Shown here: in pieces, positions 1-10,860 of the stretch
Layout of the letters: every line of letters starts with the position of its first letter
Position numbering within the stretch: position 1 is the first letter of the stretch
Source: Sphagnum compactum
Taxonomy: Eukaryota > Bryophyta > Sphagnopsida > Sphagnales
Assembly: GCA_965153455.1 (NCBI GenBank)
Contig: OZ234503.1
Span: forward strand, 13,459,118 to 13,523,117
Reading direction: 5' to 3'
DNA: 64,000 nucleotides
Program-made: the position numbers and the translations under genes
The notes under the pieces: model-generated
What the model saw: the letters and a program-made list of their open reading frames with translations, nothing else
The model's database searches: none
What the model was told of the DNA's origin: nothing

Positions 1-970
1 ATTCCTCCTTCTTTTGTTTTGAAATTGGAATTGCTACGCCTTCTTCGATGTTGATGAAACTCCTTCTTCTCAAAACTGGACCTTTACATCTAGAAGACTT
101 GCAATTTGAATATTGGAATGAGCTACAAGCTTCAAAATATATCAATTGCACACGTTGCGAACATTAATTTTATATTGACTGACTAAAACCCTAAACCTAA
201 AACGTATTCAAATTTTCAAAAGTTCTAATATGATTTCATTAATTTAATTGTTTGATGGGAATTATGTTTCCATGGAATTATATTTATATGATTGGCGCAT
301 ATATCTCATAGTTTGTCATATTAATAAATGCTCTCATGCCAATTGGATTTAGGTTTCACATCCAAAAATTTACACATTTGCTCATGGTCATATAATGTTT
401 TTTGCTTTTCGTGCCCTAGAAACAAGGAAATCACATGCAAGGGGATAGGTTGACATATGCATCCAAATTCATTTACATAACACATGCATATGTATGTATG
501 GTATGTATCTATTAAAAAAGTGCATTCTTTCATTTAAATGGCCAAGAGGTGGAGTACATACATTTGACACCAATAGATGGCACATCAATATTATAATTGC
601 ATTGTTTCAAACATCATCCATCTACTTGTGGTATGTATGTAACAATGTTACTTATAGTTCTTATGATACATATAATACATGTGTTCCATATAATACATAT
701 GGCCCATATCATCAAATGGGAGCAAATTGTACTTATGGGTCATGTGGGACACTTGTTGCGGATGTTGCATACAGGACATATGGTGTTGTGTGTGGATCTT
801 CCAAATGAATATAAACATGTGTTTACAAGTGGTTCCAAAAATAAAATAAAATCCACTCCAAATGTTCAAGATTTCGTTAGATCATGTGCATATGAATAGA
901 CATAACTTTGCATACAAATCGAAATGTATACCACAAAAGGAAATAATGATACCTCTTTGCAAGATGAATC
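1..970. other. AT-rich flank, no gene seen
   Basis: No coding exon is visible on either strand. Around 640-790 there is a run of loosely repeated ATAC/CATAT words. The longest open frames here are rich in His, Tyr and Met and look like by-products of that composition. The right edge abuts the truncated 3' end of the pogo-type transposase, so part of this stretch may be decayed transposon DNA. I cannot show that. Confidence 0.5.
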
Positions 971-1971
971 TCACACATTAAAATTAAGATGATGATTATT
1001 TGAAGAGATTCCACCTAGAATTGACCTTTTGAAAAATGACAAAAATTCCTTGAACAAAAACCTTGTCATCCATGTTTTGGTTTGGACTACCATACATGTT
1101 CCAAATTTGTAGTGTTTAACATAATCATCTTTGATTCTTTCACCTCGAAATATGTAGAATCTTGGTATCAATCCCCCTGTTGCATTCACTACACAATTGA
1201 TGGTTAGCCATTCTCTGGATTTTGGGATGGTGCTGTATATTTGATGATAACCCCTTTTTGTTAGAACTATAGCTCCTGATTGCCTCCCTACTTGAATTCC
1301 AGTTTCATTAGAGTTCCAAATGTGATGTGCACTATATTGATGTTGGTGTACAAGGATGTCAAGTTCTCGTATAACAAGTTGCAAGAATTGGTGGTGAAGC
1401 CTTGGGCTCTACTAATTTCCAATCCTTCTGCAAGACGAATGCTCAATTCTGGATACCTACGCTTAAACCAATACCACCAGGAATCCCTAGGCACCCCATT
1501 ATGAAATGTGGTGGGTCGAGTTTGAGTAACTTTTGCCACCTTCCATTTGAGTTGTGGTAATATTATGGACAACCCACATTCCTACATACTTAGAACCCAT
1601 GCAACAAGAACATGTTCTTCTTTTATTAGTACACCCAATGGTCCAATTTTTCTACTTCTAGTCTATCCATTTAGGTGGTTAGAAAGTGAAGTTATAGGTA
1701 TGCCCCAAAACTTGCTTGCCCTTCATAAAGAAGTAAGGCCACGTTCAACTGCATCCATGGTTGTGTCTAATTCTTCATTTGACCACTTGCTTCTTGGATT
1801 TATAATAGGCACCCTATTTGTTCTTGTTAGCCTTTGTGTTGTCATGTTTGATCTAGTTTGAGGAGGGACATTCTCCTTGTCCAATGCCTGATGGTCCACC
1901 ACTGCATTTTGTTTGCTATGAGGGACATTGAACATCATGATGTTTATGGTTTTCCTAGACCCAACCTCCAA
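971..1971 (-). pseudogene. Broken pogo/Tigger-like (CENP-B type) transposase
   Basis: Reading from 1971 down, three frames join into one ancestral protein. The N-terminal part holds KWSNEELDTTMDAVERG, typical of the helix-turn-helix start. The middle (about 1572-1320) has DSWWYWFKRRYPELS and EGLEISRAQG, which match the CENP-B/pogo DNA-binding region. The last part (1384-971) has IWNSNETG and PKSREWLTINCVVNA, the start of the DDE_1 catalytic domain with its first acidic region changed (NETG where DETG is usual). At least two frame changes and stops (near 1723 and 1320) break it, and the catalytic domain ends abruptly at 971, before the later acidic residues. It cannot make an active transposase. 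Assignment to the pogo branch of Tc1/mariner is firm from the motifs; the element ends were not found. Confidence 0.82.
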
Positions 1972-2340
1972 TAGCTTGTTGGTGTGTGTTTAAGCCACAT
2001 AAGTGGTATTCCTTTATCTTTCCTATGTTCAAACCAAGAAACAAGAAGTGTGTTAGATTAGGGAATTTGTTCAATGCATGTTCATATGTGAAAACACTTG
2101 TGTTTACGATATCAAAGATGTTTGTAAAATCACTCCAATCTAAATCTTCAATCTGTTGTTGCTATGTAAGTTGTTAGAGTGTATCTAATTGTACGTTGTG
2201 CTTGAGCTTTAAGAAATTTGCACTGTCACATTATTGTTACAATCTTTCCTACTACAGGGACAACATATTTAGCTATCCAATGTAAATCAATAAACTTGTT
2301 GAAACTTTCTTTGTAAATCTTGTCAATACATGCAATTATG
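1972..2340. other. Intergenic, no gene seen
   Basis: AT-rich sequence between the transposase fossil and the first MITE copy. No recognisable exon or RNA gene. It may include the 5' flank of the pogo-type element, but no terminal inverted repeat was recognised. Confidence 0.4.
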
Positions 2341-2551
2341 CTATAGTAGTTGGACAGGTAGGAGCAGCGAAAATATATGTAGCAACAGTGGAGGCGCTCA
2401 CGAAAAAAGGAAACACAGGATGAATCTTAGTTTACCACCAAAACTAGTTTGGTGGAAAAACTAGTTTGGGTCCAAGTTTCCTTTTGTAAAATTTTCATTC
2501 CCAGTTACGCGTTTGATGATGCCCTAATCGCCTGACTTTATGGATAACTCT
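2341..2551 (+). mobile_element. MITE family 1, copy A (5' truncated)
   Basis: This copy carries the family words GTTGGACAGGTAGGAGCAG, ATATATGTAGCAACAGTGG and GGCGCTCACGAAAAAAGG. It has a small internal palindrome around CCACCAAAACTAGTTTGGTGG and ends in the family terminus GACTTTATGGATAACTC. The left part, with the TCACCCTGTCTT and CAGCATTTAATGCACAAGG words of other copies, is missing. No ORF. See the family finding for all six copies. Confidence 0.72.
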
Positions 2552-2661
2552 TGGGTCGAAAACTGACTATGAAAACCTTGGCTTCTGCCTGCCTGCCTGC
2601 TCCTTGAAATTCGCTGGCAGAAAGGGAGGGAGGCAGGCAGACAAAATGCGCACATGCCTCC

Positions 2662-2907
2662 TCAATCCTCAATGAAATTTCTTGCCACGGCTGCTGTGTC
2701 AATCAAGCTTTTTTTCATGCTATTGGCAACAAACTTCTCCTCAAACAAATCCGTCAACAATGCTGTAGAATCATCTTTCCAATCTCTCTTGGATTTGGAT
2801 TTGGATGGAGCTGGAGGTGCTGTGTGAGGCACAATGAACAAGGGAAGTGAAGAGCTTGCACCCATCATCATCTGGGACAGGAAACCTGGCTCTTGAGACG
2901 GTTCCAT
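2662..2907 (-). pseudogene. Trihelix/Myb-SANT-like N-terminal fragment
   Basis: An 81-residue frame starts with a good ATG at 2907 and is rich in Ser/Pro for 40 residues. It then has KRDWKDDSTALLTDLFEEKF, which resembles the first helix of trihelix or Myb/SANT-like domains (Trp, then acidic residues, then LL..E.K). The expected second and third helices with their aromatic residues do not follow; the frame ends at RNFIED and stop. It could be the first exon of a gene whose other exons decayed, or a gene fragment moved by a transposon. The tandem repeat array starts only two bases upstream of the ATG, which is odd for a live promoter. Assignment rests on one short motif. Confidence 0.35.
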
Positions 2908-2908
2908 G

Positions 2909-3430
2909 GTGAGAAAGACAGAAGAAAATGTGATTCAAAGATAAAATTTGAGAAACACAGTGCCTGTATTGTGTGCTGCAGTGAGAAAGACAGAAGAAAA
3001 TGCGATTTAAAGAATTTTTTTGAGAAACACAGTGCCTGTATTGTGTGCAGTGAGAAAATGGCTATGGAATACAGGCAGGTGAGCACGCTGGAGCATGAAG
3101 GTGAACGGTGAACCTGCATTGTGTGTAGTGAGAAAATGGCTATGGAATGCAGGCAGGTGAGCACACTGGGAGCACGAAGTTGAACGGTGAACCTGTATTG
3201 TATGCAGCGAGAAAATGGCTATGGAATGCAGGCAGATGAGCACACTGGAGCACGAAGTTGAACGGTGAACCTGTATTGTATGCAGCGAGAAAATGGCTAC
3301 GGAATGCAGGCAGGTGAGCACGCTGGAGCACGAAGGTGAACGATGAAACTGTGCACTGTGTGCAGTGAGAAAATGGCTATGGAATGCAGGCAGGTGAGCA
3401 CGAAACTCTGGAGCACGAAACTGAACGATG
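2909..3430 (+). repeat. Minisatellite: 2 x ~72 bp then 5 x 78-80 bp
   Basis: Two units of about 70-72 bp (near 2909 and 2981) share AGAAAGACAGAAGAAAATG and GAAACACAGTGCCTGTATTG. Five units of 78-80 bp follow, with GAGAAAATGGCTA at 3052, 3130, 3209, 3287 and 3367. Each contains GGAATGCAGGCAGGTGAGCA and a GAGCACGAAG..GAACGGTGAAC word. The two unit types share the ..TGTATTGTGTGCAGTGAGAAA junction, so the longer unit probably derives from the shorter one. Several long frames cross the array in both strands because the unit length is close to a multiple of three; I do not regard them as genes. Confidence 0.85.
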
Positions 3431-4121
3431 AAACTCGTAGACTCGGGCAGAGTGCTAAACGGAGCGCCGCAGTTCGTGGGCAGGCCGACGTCGGCAGGGT
3501 GCGGCCGAGTCGATCGTCGGGATTTTCTGCCTGTCAGGTTTTGTGACCGATCGCGGGCCGATCGGCTTCTCGAGCGGCAGTCGGCCGCACTTCTTCCCTC
3601 ATGTGCGCGACCCGTCTATTGTCGCACCAAGATAATCAAACCCCCTAATGAAACCATTGTTGTTTTTCTCTCAGTGAAAAAGTGGGGATAAGGTGTTGAT
3701 GAAGACTCATTGTAGATCTGGAAATCTTAAGACAAGAAGTTTTTTTAAAAAACAAAATCATCATCATCTTCTTCATATCCAAAATTTGGGATCTTCTTCT
3801 TCTTCTTCATCTCTCACTGGATTTTTTTCCTCCTTGTGAGTAGAATGAGTCTGTACCAAAAAACCCCACATTGGGAGAGATTTTTGTCTGCAGGTTTTTT
3901 TGGTGTTTTATGAAGAGGAGGAAGAGGAAAAAGAGGCGCTGGGTTGTGTTGTTTCTTGTCTCTTCTTCTTTCCCTTGGTGACCCATCTCTTGGTTTTGTA
4001 GAAACTTGAAGCAGAAGCATTGGAACTGAATTGCAGTAGTGTGTGTTTTTTCTTTGAGAGTAGCTTGCATTTTTTGTGCTTTCTGAAGTTTGGTTACTTT
4101 CCTGTCAGTGTCCCATCTCTT

Positions 4122-4159
<38 letters not shown>

Positions 4160-4253
4160 CTGCACAGGACAAAGAGTGCAGAAAGGGGAGCAAGAAATTC
4201 ACAAGCTTCTTCTGAGAGAGAACTGGTTTGGCTTCGGACAGTGTACCACGGCC
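3431..4253 (+). promoter_or_regulatory. 5' flank and probable 5' UTR of HCF106
   Basis: It begins with a GC- and CpG-rich block (about 3440-3620) that contrasts with its AT-rich surroundings. An A/T-rich part follows, then a pyrimidine-rich leader that ends at the HCF106 ATG (4254, context GCCATGGCT, a strong plant start context). A pure CT run lies at 4122-4154, as is common in plant 5' UTRs. I see no convincing TATA box. Frames on the minus strand here (for example 3807-4523) are shadows of low-complexity sequence. Confidence 0.5.
4122..4154 (+). repeat. (CT)n microsatellite in HCF106 leader
   Basis: About 16 CT units, uninterrupted, roughly 100 bp upstream of the HCF106 start codon. Such tracts are frequent in plant leaders and vary in length between individuals. 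Confidence 0.9.
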
Positions 4254-6835
4254 ATGGCTAGAGCTGGTGCTGCATGCACAAGGTCGCCCTCTTTGATCAT
4301 CCCCTGTTGCTTTTCTATCTCCAGGGATGATGCAGCTTGCAGCACCAGCTCTGGTTCTTCTTTGTATGTAACGTTTCCCATCTCTCATCGCTCCTCCTCC
4401 TCTCGTGTCTCTGCCGCCGTGCACCTGCAGCGTCCTCGGCTCTCTACCAGAAACAAAGCTCGCTGTTCTTTGGTCAGGGCGCGTGAGTTGAGTTTTTTTG
4501 CTTCGTGGAATGCCCGCTCTCATCTCATTCCTCTTGTCAGTTCTCTAAGAGGTCTGCCCAATCTCTGTCTCATCCTCTTTCTCGCTCTTGTGTAGTTTGC
4601 AATTCTGTTAAACCAAAGAGGCGGGATAGCATTCTTTGAAAGGATTCACTACTGCTCTGCACTCTCTCCCATGTTGCCCTGTTATTGCTGATCCCTTTGC
4701 CCCATGGGGTGTTTCTTCTCTATAGGGGTGTGTGTAGTCAAGGGCACACAGGTGAGGAAAACTGGTGTGCAAGCTTCATTGCTGGGAGTGGGTGCACCAG
4801 AGGTATTGGTAATAGGAGTGGTGGCACTGCTTGTATTCGGCCCAAAAGGACTTGCAGAGGCATGCGATCTTTCTCTTTCTCTCTGTCTCTCTCTCTTCTT
4901 GTCACTCCTCCAGAGTCGAAACCCTAATGCAGTCCCTCTCTTCCTTTCTCCCTTCCTGTCACTCCTCCACATCCTACCTACATATGGTATCATAGATTGG
5001 GAATCTCCCTTAAGAATCAGGCTCGTGGATCTTGGAAAGCAGCTGAGAAACTGAGGATCTGAATGTTTCTGTGAGTGCATAAACACCTGGAATCATTTGA
5101 GGTGGCATGACAGGTTCTTCAAACACTCATCAATAAGAAGAACAATTGTTCCTGTAGTTTTTTGAATTTCTGTCACGGTAGTTTGGTTCTGCAAAGAAGA
5201 TTCTCAGATTGATTCTGAAGAAGAAGAAGCTGCAAAAAGCTGAAGTCCCTCATGATCACTGATACTTCACTTTTATATATTCTTGTTAGTTCTTGTTTAT
5301 ATTCAAAACTATTGTAAGGGGGGGAAGAGCTTCATATACAAGCAAGCCAAAGTCGCAAGAGAATAATATGCCGTGAGTACAATGAATCTGAAGAAGAGGA
5401 AGCAATCTAAAGAGATGAAATGTGTGAGTGCAGGTGGCACGCACATTGGGGAACTCATTGCGGGCTTTTCAACCAACTATCCGTGAGCTCCAGGTAAAAG
5501 AGTCAGCTGAATTTCTCTCATGTGGGCCATTGGGTATTGTTGCTGCTGCTGTAAAGAGAGAATGTGGAATAGCGGCAGCAAAATGCACTTGAAGAGAATT
5601 GTTGGAAAACCCAAGTTTGCAGGTATGAACTATGAACCAGTGTTGGTCCAGGTCCAGTATAGAGGTCTGTGCCAGGTATTGATAATGGCATCAATACTAG
5701 TAGTAAGGACCCTACAAGACTGGTATGATCTGAGGCAATTCCAGCCTGGTTGGGACTAGGGACTTGAGGTAATACCAGTCTTGTACCAGTTTTGTACCAG
5801 TTTTCAATACCAGGGATATAATTGGCTCATACCAGCCAAAAATACAATGCAAATTGGTTTCATTATGAGACAGACTAAATGGTCAATGGTAGGCATTGAA
5901 CTGTTTAGTCTTGACACATGCAGTGGTAACTGGTTTCTGCAGCAAGTATCTAAGGAGTTCAAAAGTACTTTGGAGCAAGAGATAGGTTTGGATGAACTGA
6001 GTAACCCTAGTCAAGCTCCAACATCAGCTCCACTTTCCCCCTTTCAGCAACCTACCATACCATTCAAGGAAGGTAGGACGCCATTTTGTGTGTCTCTCAA
6101 GCATCTTGGTGTAGTGTATATGTGTCTTTCTTTGAGTTTGCAATATTTGAACAACAAAATCCCTTTCAAAGAGAAGAGATGTGCTTTTGGGAAGTACTGT
6201 TGAATCAGCATTCTGATCAGTTAAGTCTAGGATGAAATCCTTGGTTTTCAGCTAATCAAATATAGTGAATTGTGTTAGCTTGCAGCATTAGAATAGCTTG
6301 AGATTGTGCCGGCCATCTAACTGAGGGCAAGTTTGTTCTGGGTTTGGGTTTGGGAAGAAGGAGAAGTCACAAATGAACCCAGAGCTTACACTACAGAAGA
6401 CTATCTACGGATGACAGAAGAGCAATCCAAGGCTCTGGTCCCAGAAGAGCAGCGCAAAGGTAAATCTTATAAAGAGTTTTTCTATTGTTGTTGGGTCTCT
6501 AGAGAAGAGATGCAAAATAATCTCTACTTTCTGGTAGACTGTATGATTCATGCTGTAGGTCTCTACTCTCATTGCTACAAGTTTGCAACCTGAATCAGAA
6601 TAGTATAGAGCCTTGGCAAAACTCTGATTTCAAAACCATGGGCTCTCTGGTTTCTGACTCCTGTCTGGTTTACTGTTCAGTGGTGGAAGCAGCAGCACGG
6701 GGAGGTCAGCCACCACTGAAACCTGTAACAGAAATCACAGACCAAGAGGTTGTACAACAGCAGGAGGGAAGTAAGGACAGAACTCCAGCAGACAAAGTAG
6801 AGAATGTGAATCAGAGCAGTAGTTTGAAGTTGTAA
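4254..6835 (+). CDS. HCF106: HCF106, thylakoid Tat translocase subunit (TatB-like)
   Basis: Hcf106 is the TatB-like subunit of the thylakoid twin-arginine (delta-pH) pathway, working with cpTatC and Tha4 to export folded proteins into the lumen. Exons: 4254-4551 (Ser/Arg-rich transit peptide; donor uncertain), 4726-4859, 5434-5493, 5943-6072, about 6361-6459 (acceptor uncertain) and 6681-6835, giving about 291 residues. Exon 2 has GVGAPEVLVIGVVALLVFG then PKGLAE: the membrane helix with the conserved Glu and the hinge. Exon 3 gives RTLGNSLRAFQPTIRELQ and exon 4 VSKEFKSTLEQEIGLDEL, the amphipathic helices. Exon 5 has AYTTEDYLRMTEEQSKAL, a C-terminal block also found in plant Hcf106. The tail is Gln/Lys/Glu rich. 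The second intron starts with GC (4860), not GT. The start was chosen for its context and frame. The cyclophilin-like gene downstream is convergent. Confidence 0.9.
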
Positions 6836-7432
6836 AGAATCATGTGTTCATCACCCTCCTGCAAAGTGTGGTAGTATTTGATTTTACCGAATTTTGCTGA
6901 GTTTTGAGTATTTGGGAGCCATTGGAGTTGGTGGACACAACCCTACTTTCTGTACCTTCACAGAAAGCTAGCAACATGCATTCCAATGCCTCTTGACAAA
7001 CTTGCGAGAAACACTGAATTAATGGTGCAAGGAACAAATGGAGTGACTCACCAGAGAAGAGGTGGTCATTTGGTTAAGCCTTGTGTGAGTATCATTTTTG
7101 CATGCTGTTTTCACTGTTAATACTGTCAATTGAGTGCAAAGCATCTAGAGTGAAGTCAAAATTTCTGTTTTATTAACTGTGCTTCTTAGACAAAGTGCCA
7201 GAGGTGAAAACCTAACAGCTAGTTATTCTCCAGCAGAAACTGGGGTATGGAAAGCAGATCAAAAGAGGCATTCCTACTACTTGAGGGACCTGTTTGACTG
7301 ACAGTTCTCCCTTATGAACTTTTATGTGGTGGCTAATTTACATCCTCCACCCTCAAGGTTGGGAGCTGCATAGGATGATCCAGCATGAAGATGATGTACA
7401 TAACCTTTCAACCAGTGGAACCTTGACTACCA
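6836..7432. other. Convergent 3' region between two genes
   Basis: About 600 bp separate the HCF106 stop from the stop of the minus-strand cyclophilin-like gene. It should hold both 3' UTRs, which may be close together or overlap. No exon, RNA gene or clear repeat was recognised. Confidence 0.5.
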
Positions 7433-9782
7433 TCAGGGTGGTTTTCGCAGATTAAAGCTAATTCTTGTCTTAAGTACTCCCACTTTCACCCCACTCCAGA
7501 TAGACGGCGCTGTGGACAGACTTGCCAATTCTTCAATCAGCGTCATGTCCTTCTCCAGCACTGAACCAAAGATTGTATATCTAGGGTACCACTCCTCGTG
7601 ATTTGCCAGGCTGATGAAGAAGTCCGGCCCACCTTCCACCCAGCCTACCATGCCCCTTTTGACCTGGAGGCGTGCTTCCATTGGAATATCCTTTAAAGGA
7701 ACCCCCTGTGCTGCTAATATGCCCTGCAGGACAGCATAAGGTGGACCAAAGGCAGTCTGCACAAGCATCAATCCCACAACCTTAGTAGCTTGATCTTGCA
7801 ATCCTCAGCAAAGTGGAGAAGCCAAGACGACATGAAAACCATGCAGTGAATTACAACATGAGTGCGTGACAAGACCAATGAGAGCTTCTCTTTCAAAGCA
7901 GCACCAGCTATCCCTGTTCTTTTGCCAAAGACTACTAGCAATCTGGCTACCCTGATGTCATTTTACTCACAACACATGCAGTTTCTACACAAAAATTCCT
8001 ATATCTCTATGATACTAGTTTGAATGTACGGCAATAAAGTTTCAGGTAATTTAGTTTTCCAGTCAATTATGAAACTTCCGGCACCATTACCTTGGAAATA
8101 TGGTTTCCTTGAGCATCCCAAAACTCTGCCCGGCCCTCTGCACGGTAAAGGACACAGTCTGAGCAGTGGCGTAACCTGAGCAGCTCTATAATATAAGCCA
8201 CTGATCGAGGTGCACAATCAGGCATCAACTGCACCACTCATGAAAACACACAATTCCCGTATCAAAATCCATATCTTTAGAGCCAGGTTGAGTCCAATGA
8301 CAGAGATTAGCTAGCAAGTGTCTCTCTCAACAACAGATTGTGCTCGCAAAGAAGTGCTTTATAACAGTGACTCCCAACCAGCAGAAGAAGTCCAGAGCAA
8401 GCTCATCGAAACTGTACCCTCTTGATCGTTGCACACCTGACAATGCTCTACCACTCTGTCCCTTGTGGCAATTGTGCTTTGATTTTCTTAAACCTATGTG
8501 TTGTCAACAAATCCTCTGCAAACTTGAGTGATGTGACTTGATTTTTTGTTTCTCATGCCAAGCTCACCTGTACATGCACAACTCCACGCCCTGTCTCCAA
8601 TTCAATAACACCCTGTTTCCGTAACCCCGTCCAAATCCAAATACCCTTCTCTCCCGTAAGTGTCTGAGCTTCTTCCAACATTTCATGTCACAATACAGAA
8701 AATTTCAGAGGGCAGAAGAAGAAGAAGACCTACTGTTCCTTCACGGTAGATGAGACCTGATGTCCATGCAACATGTGGCCCTGTATCTTGCACCTGTGGA
8801 GCTAGCAGATCCTCCTGTACCTTGAGCCAACACTGCCACCACAAACCAAAATGCATTCCTTCTTCAATCATGCTTCCTTTGCATTCTTGCCATACATTCC
8901 ACTTGCAAAATCTCCAACTTCCAAGTAGCTATCTATCTGTATGCCCCAGAGAAAACCAGTTCAAGCTTTCGTAGATATGGCACTGCATCATAGTAGTGAT
9001 GCAGAAAAAAAATTCTTGCAGATTTGGCATTCCAGAGAATGGATCTGCAGACAAGGAAGAGGAGGAGGAGCCATGTCCATTTCTATGTGCAAAAATGGAA
9101 AAAAGATCCAATCTTCCACATTCTGAAGCTTGAGACAGTCTGCCTTCTCTGGCTCTGAGAGATCTTTCATGCGTTGGTGATGATGATGGGGCCATGATTG
9201 CGATGATGGCCCGCAGGCTCTGAAGAATCCATTCTCAAGATTGCTGTTGCAGCTTGAAAGGAGAAGAAGAAGACGAAGAAAAAGGATGACTTCAGAGAGA
9301 CCAAAAAAACACAGAAAGGAAGAAGAAGCTGAAGAAAAAGGAGGACTTCAGAGAGACCCAAAACACAGAAAGGAAGAAGAAGAAGAGAATCTCCTTACCT
9401 CGCCGTACTTGGCAGCGCATTTGTCACGATCTCCGCAAAAAACCCATGAGTTGCACTTGCTGTTGGCCTTGCAGGCGGTGCAACACTGATAGGAGGAGTT
9501 GAGGATCAGGTGAGGGCCCCAATTGACGGCCTCGCCCCAGAGCTCCGTGCCCTCGGCGCCGTGACAGCAGCTCTCTTTGTCGTCCAGGCTTCCTACCACC
9601 ATCGTCTTCTTCTTCTCCGATGATGATGATACCTCCTTCTCGAACGGATTGCGGAGAACAGGGGAGCAGACGAGGTAAACGGCTCCACAGGTGACGCAGA
9701 TGAGCAAGAGCACGACGAGGTGGATCCGACGCCAAGCTCTTCCTCCTCCTCCTCCTTCTCCCTCATGATGTCTTCTTGCCAT
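7433..9782 (-). CDS. Membrane-anchored cyclophilin-like protein
   Basis: Five exons: 9782-9399, 8832-8734, 8612-8568, 8228-8091 and 7756-7433, all in phase 0, 329 residues. Residues 22-38 form one hydrophobic helix after a short basic N-terminus, so a type II membrane protein of the secretory system is likely. Residues about 70-132 are Cys-rich (QCCTACKANSKCNSWVFCG, then CWLKVQ), resembling a PAN/apple-like module. The C-terminal 150 residues have a cyclophilin-type fold pattern: GVIELETGRGVVHVQ, a Cys-rich insert, AVLQGIL, PDFFISLANHEEW and YTIFGSVLEKDM. The usual FHR becomes LYR, and the His of the usual KHTIFG is Tyr (RYTIFG), while the Gln (VLQG) and Phe (FFISLA) remain. I know this as a conserved plant family annotated as cyclophilin-like. 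Its prolyl isomerase activity is doubtful. The introns are short and canonical. Confidence 0.88.
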
Positions 9783-10330
9783 CTACGCAAAATCCTGTTG
9801 CCCCCCCTCTAGTCCGAGGGCGGGGGCGGGGAGGGGTTTCTCAAGAATGCCTCAAGGATTGCCGACACTCAAAGGAAATGATGCAATTCCTCTTCTCTCG
9901 GTACTGCGGGGTGCTGCAGCAATCCATCCGAGAACAAGAAAGAAAGTTAAGGCACAACAGGGCTGACTTTTGAGATCCTCCTCCGCGTGATTATGTGTTC
10001 CTGTGGTCGTCGGGCGGGCGCTTCACCGTGGGGCCCCACCGCCGAAAGCGCTGATGCGTTTTGTCCTGTTGCACGACTCACGATGACTGACGCAACATGA
10101 TGAAAACAGAAAATTGCACGAAGATGTGACCGTTTCTTCTTTCAGCGTTGGCGCGGTAGGGTACTTCCTTACCACGGAAACCGAAGAGACACTCGAGAGT
10201 AGTGGTTAGAACTACTCCTGCACAGTTCTTTCCTCATTGTTGCACAGATATGATGAGAGTCTTGCGAGATGTCGTGATGGATCCACTTGCGTTTGTCTTT
10301 GAGAGAGAGTGAGAGCAGCAGCAGCATTGT
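9783..10330 (-). promoter_or_regulatory. 5' flank of the cyclophilin-like gene
   Basis: It lies upstream of the ATG at 9782 on the minus strand. The part next to the gene is GC-rich (about 9800-10060, including GGGGCCCCACC), as expected for a leader and core promoter. No clear TATA box was found. Nothing else is recognised. Confidence 0.4.
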
Positions 10331-10349
10331 GTGTTTTTGTTATACGGCA

Positions 10350-10640
10350 CTCGTCTCCTCCGTCCGCAGATGGAGAGGATTCCAATTCTCAACCTCAATC
10401 CCGATGAGGAGTGTTTTGAGGGATACAAGACACTGTAGCATGTGTCTTCGATCTCTGAGCAGAAGAAGCTGATCAGGGGAATGCGATGATGCTTTTGCGT
10501 GTGGCACACTCGTCTTCAAGTCGCAGATGGTGAGGATTGCGATGCTCATCCACCTCGATTCCGATGCGGAAACTTTTGAGGGATGCAGACAATGGATCTA
10601 TGGAGCGGAAGAAGCTGATCAGGGGGGGAATGCGATAGGA
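10350..10640 (+). repeat. Imperfect ~150 bp tandem duplication
   Basis: Two neighbouring units share CGCAGATGG.GAGGATT, CCTC.AT.CCGATG, TTTTGAGGGAT and AGAAGCTGATCAGGGG in the same order. The units start near 10367 and 10522. They show many substitutions, so the duplication is old. No gene is assigned. Confidence 0.6.
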
Positions 10641-10699
10641 ATTCTTTGCATATTGCCCACCTAGAATATTACAGATGCTGGTGATTCTCTCGATCTCTG

Positions 10700-10803
10700 A
10701 ATGTCCTCTTCTTTCCCTTTCTGAATTTCATCACTGCATTCTGTACTAGGAGCTTGCTTCCCTTTCCCGAGCATTTCATCACTGCACTCTGTAGATAGAA
10801 GCT
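10700..10803 (+). repeat. Two ~50 bp tandem units
   Basis: The word ATTTCATCACTGCA, with its pyrimidine-rich lead and GTA..AG.AGCTTG tail, occurs twice in tandem (near 10728 and 10778). It sits directly upstream of the unassigned open frame at 10861. Confidence 0.55.
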
Positions 10804-10860
10804 TTGCTTTGTGTTAGTGCAGAGCGTTTTGGTTGCGGTTTTCTTGAAGAGATTGTCGTC

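Noticed and set aside
3007-3331. Repeat-rich proteins across the minisatellite on both strands
   Set aside because: The 78 bp unit is a multiple of three, so any frame lacking a stop in one unit stays open. Units of 79 and 80 bp break the frames.
3807-4523. 238-codon minus-strand frame
   Set aside because: It runs antisense to the HCF106 leader and transit-peptide exon, includes the CT run as an Arg/Glu repeat and shows no domain.
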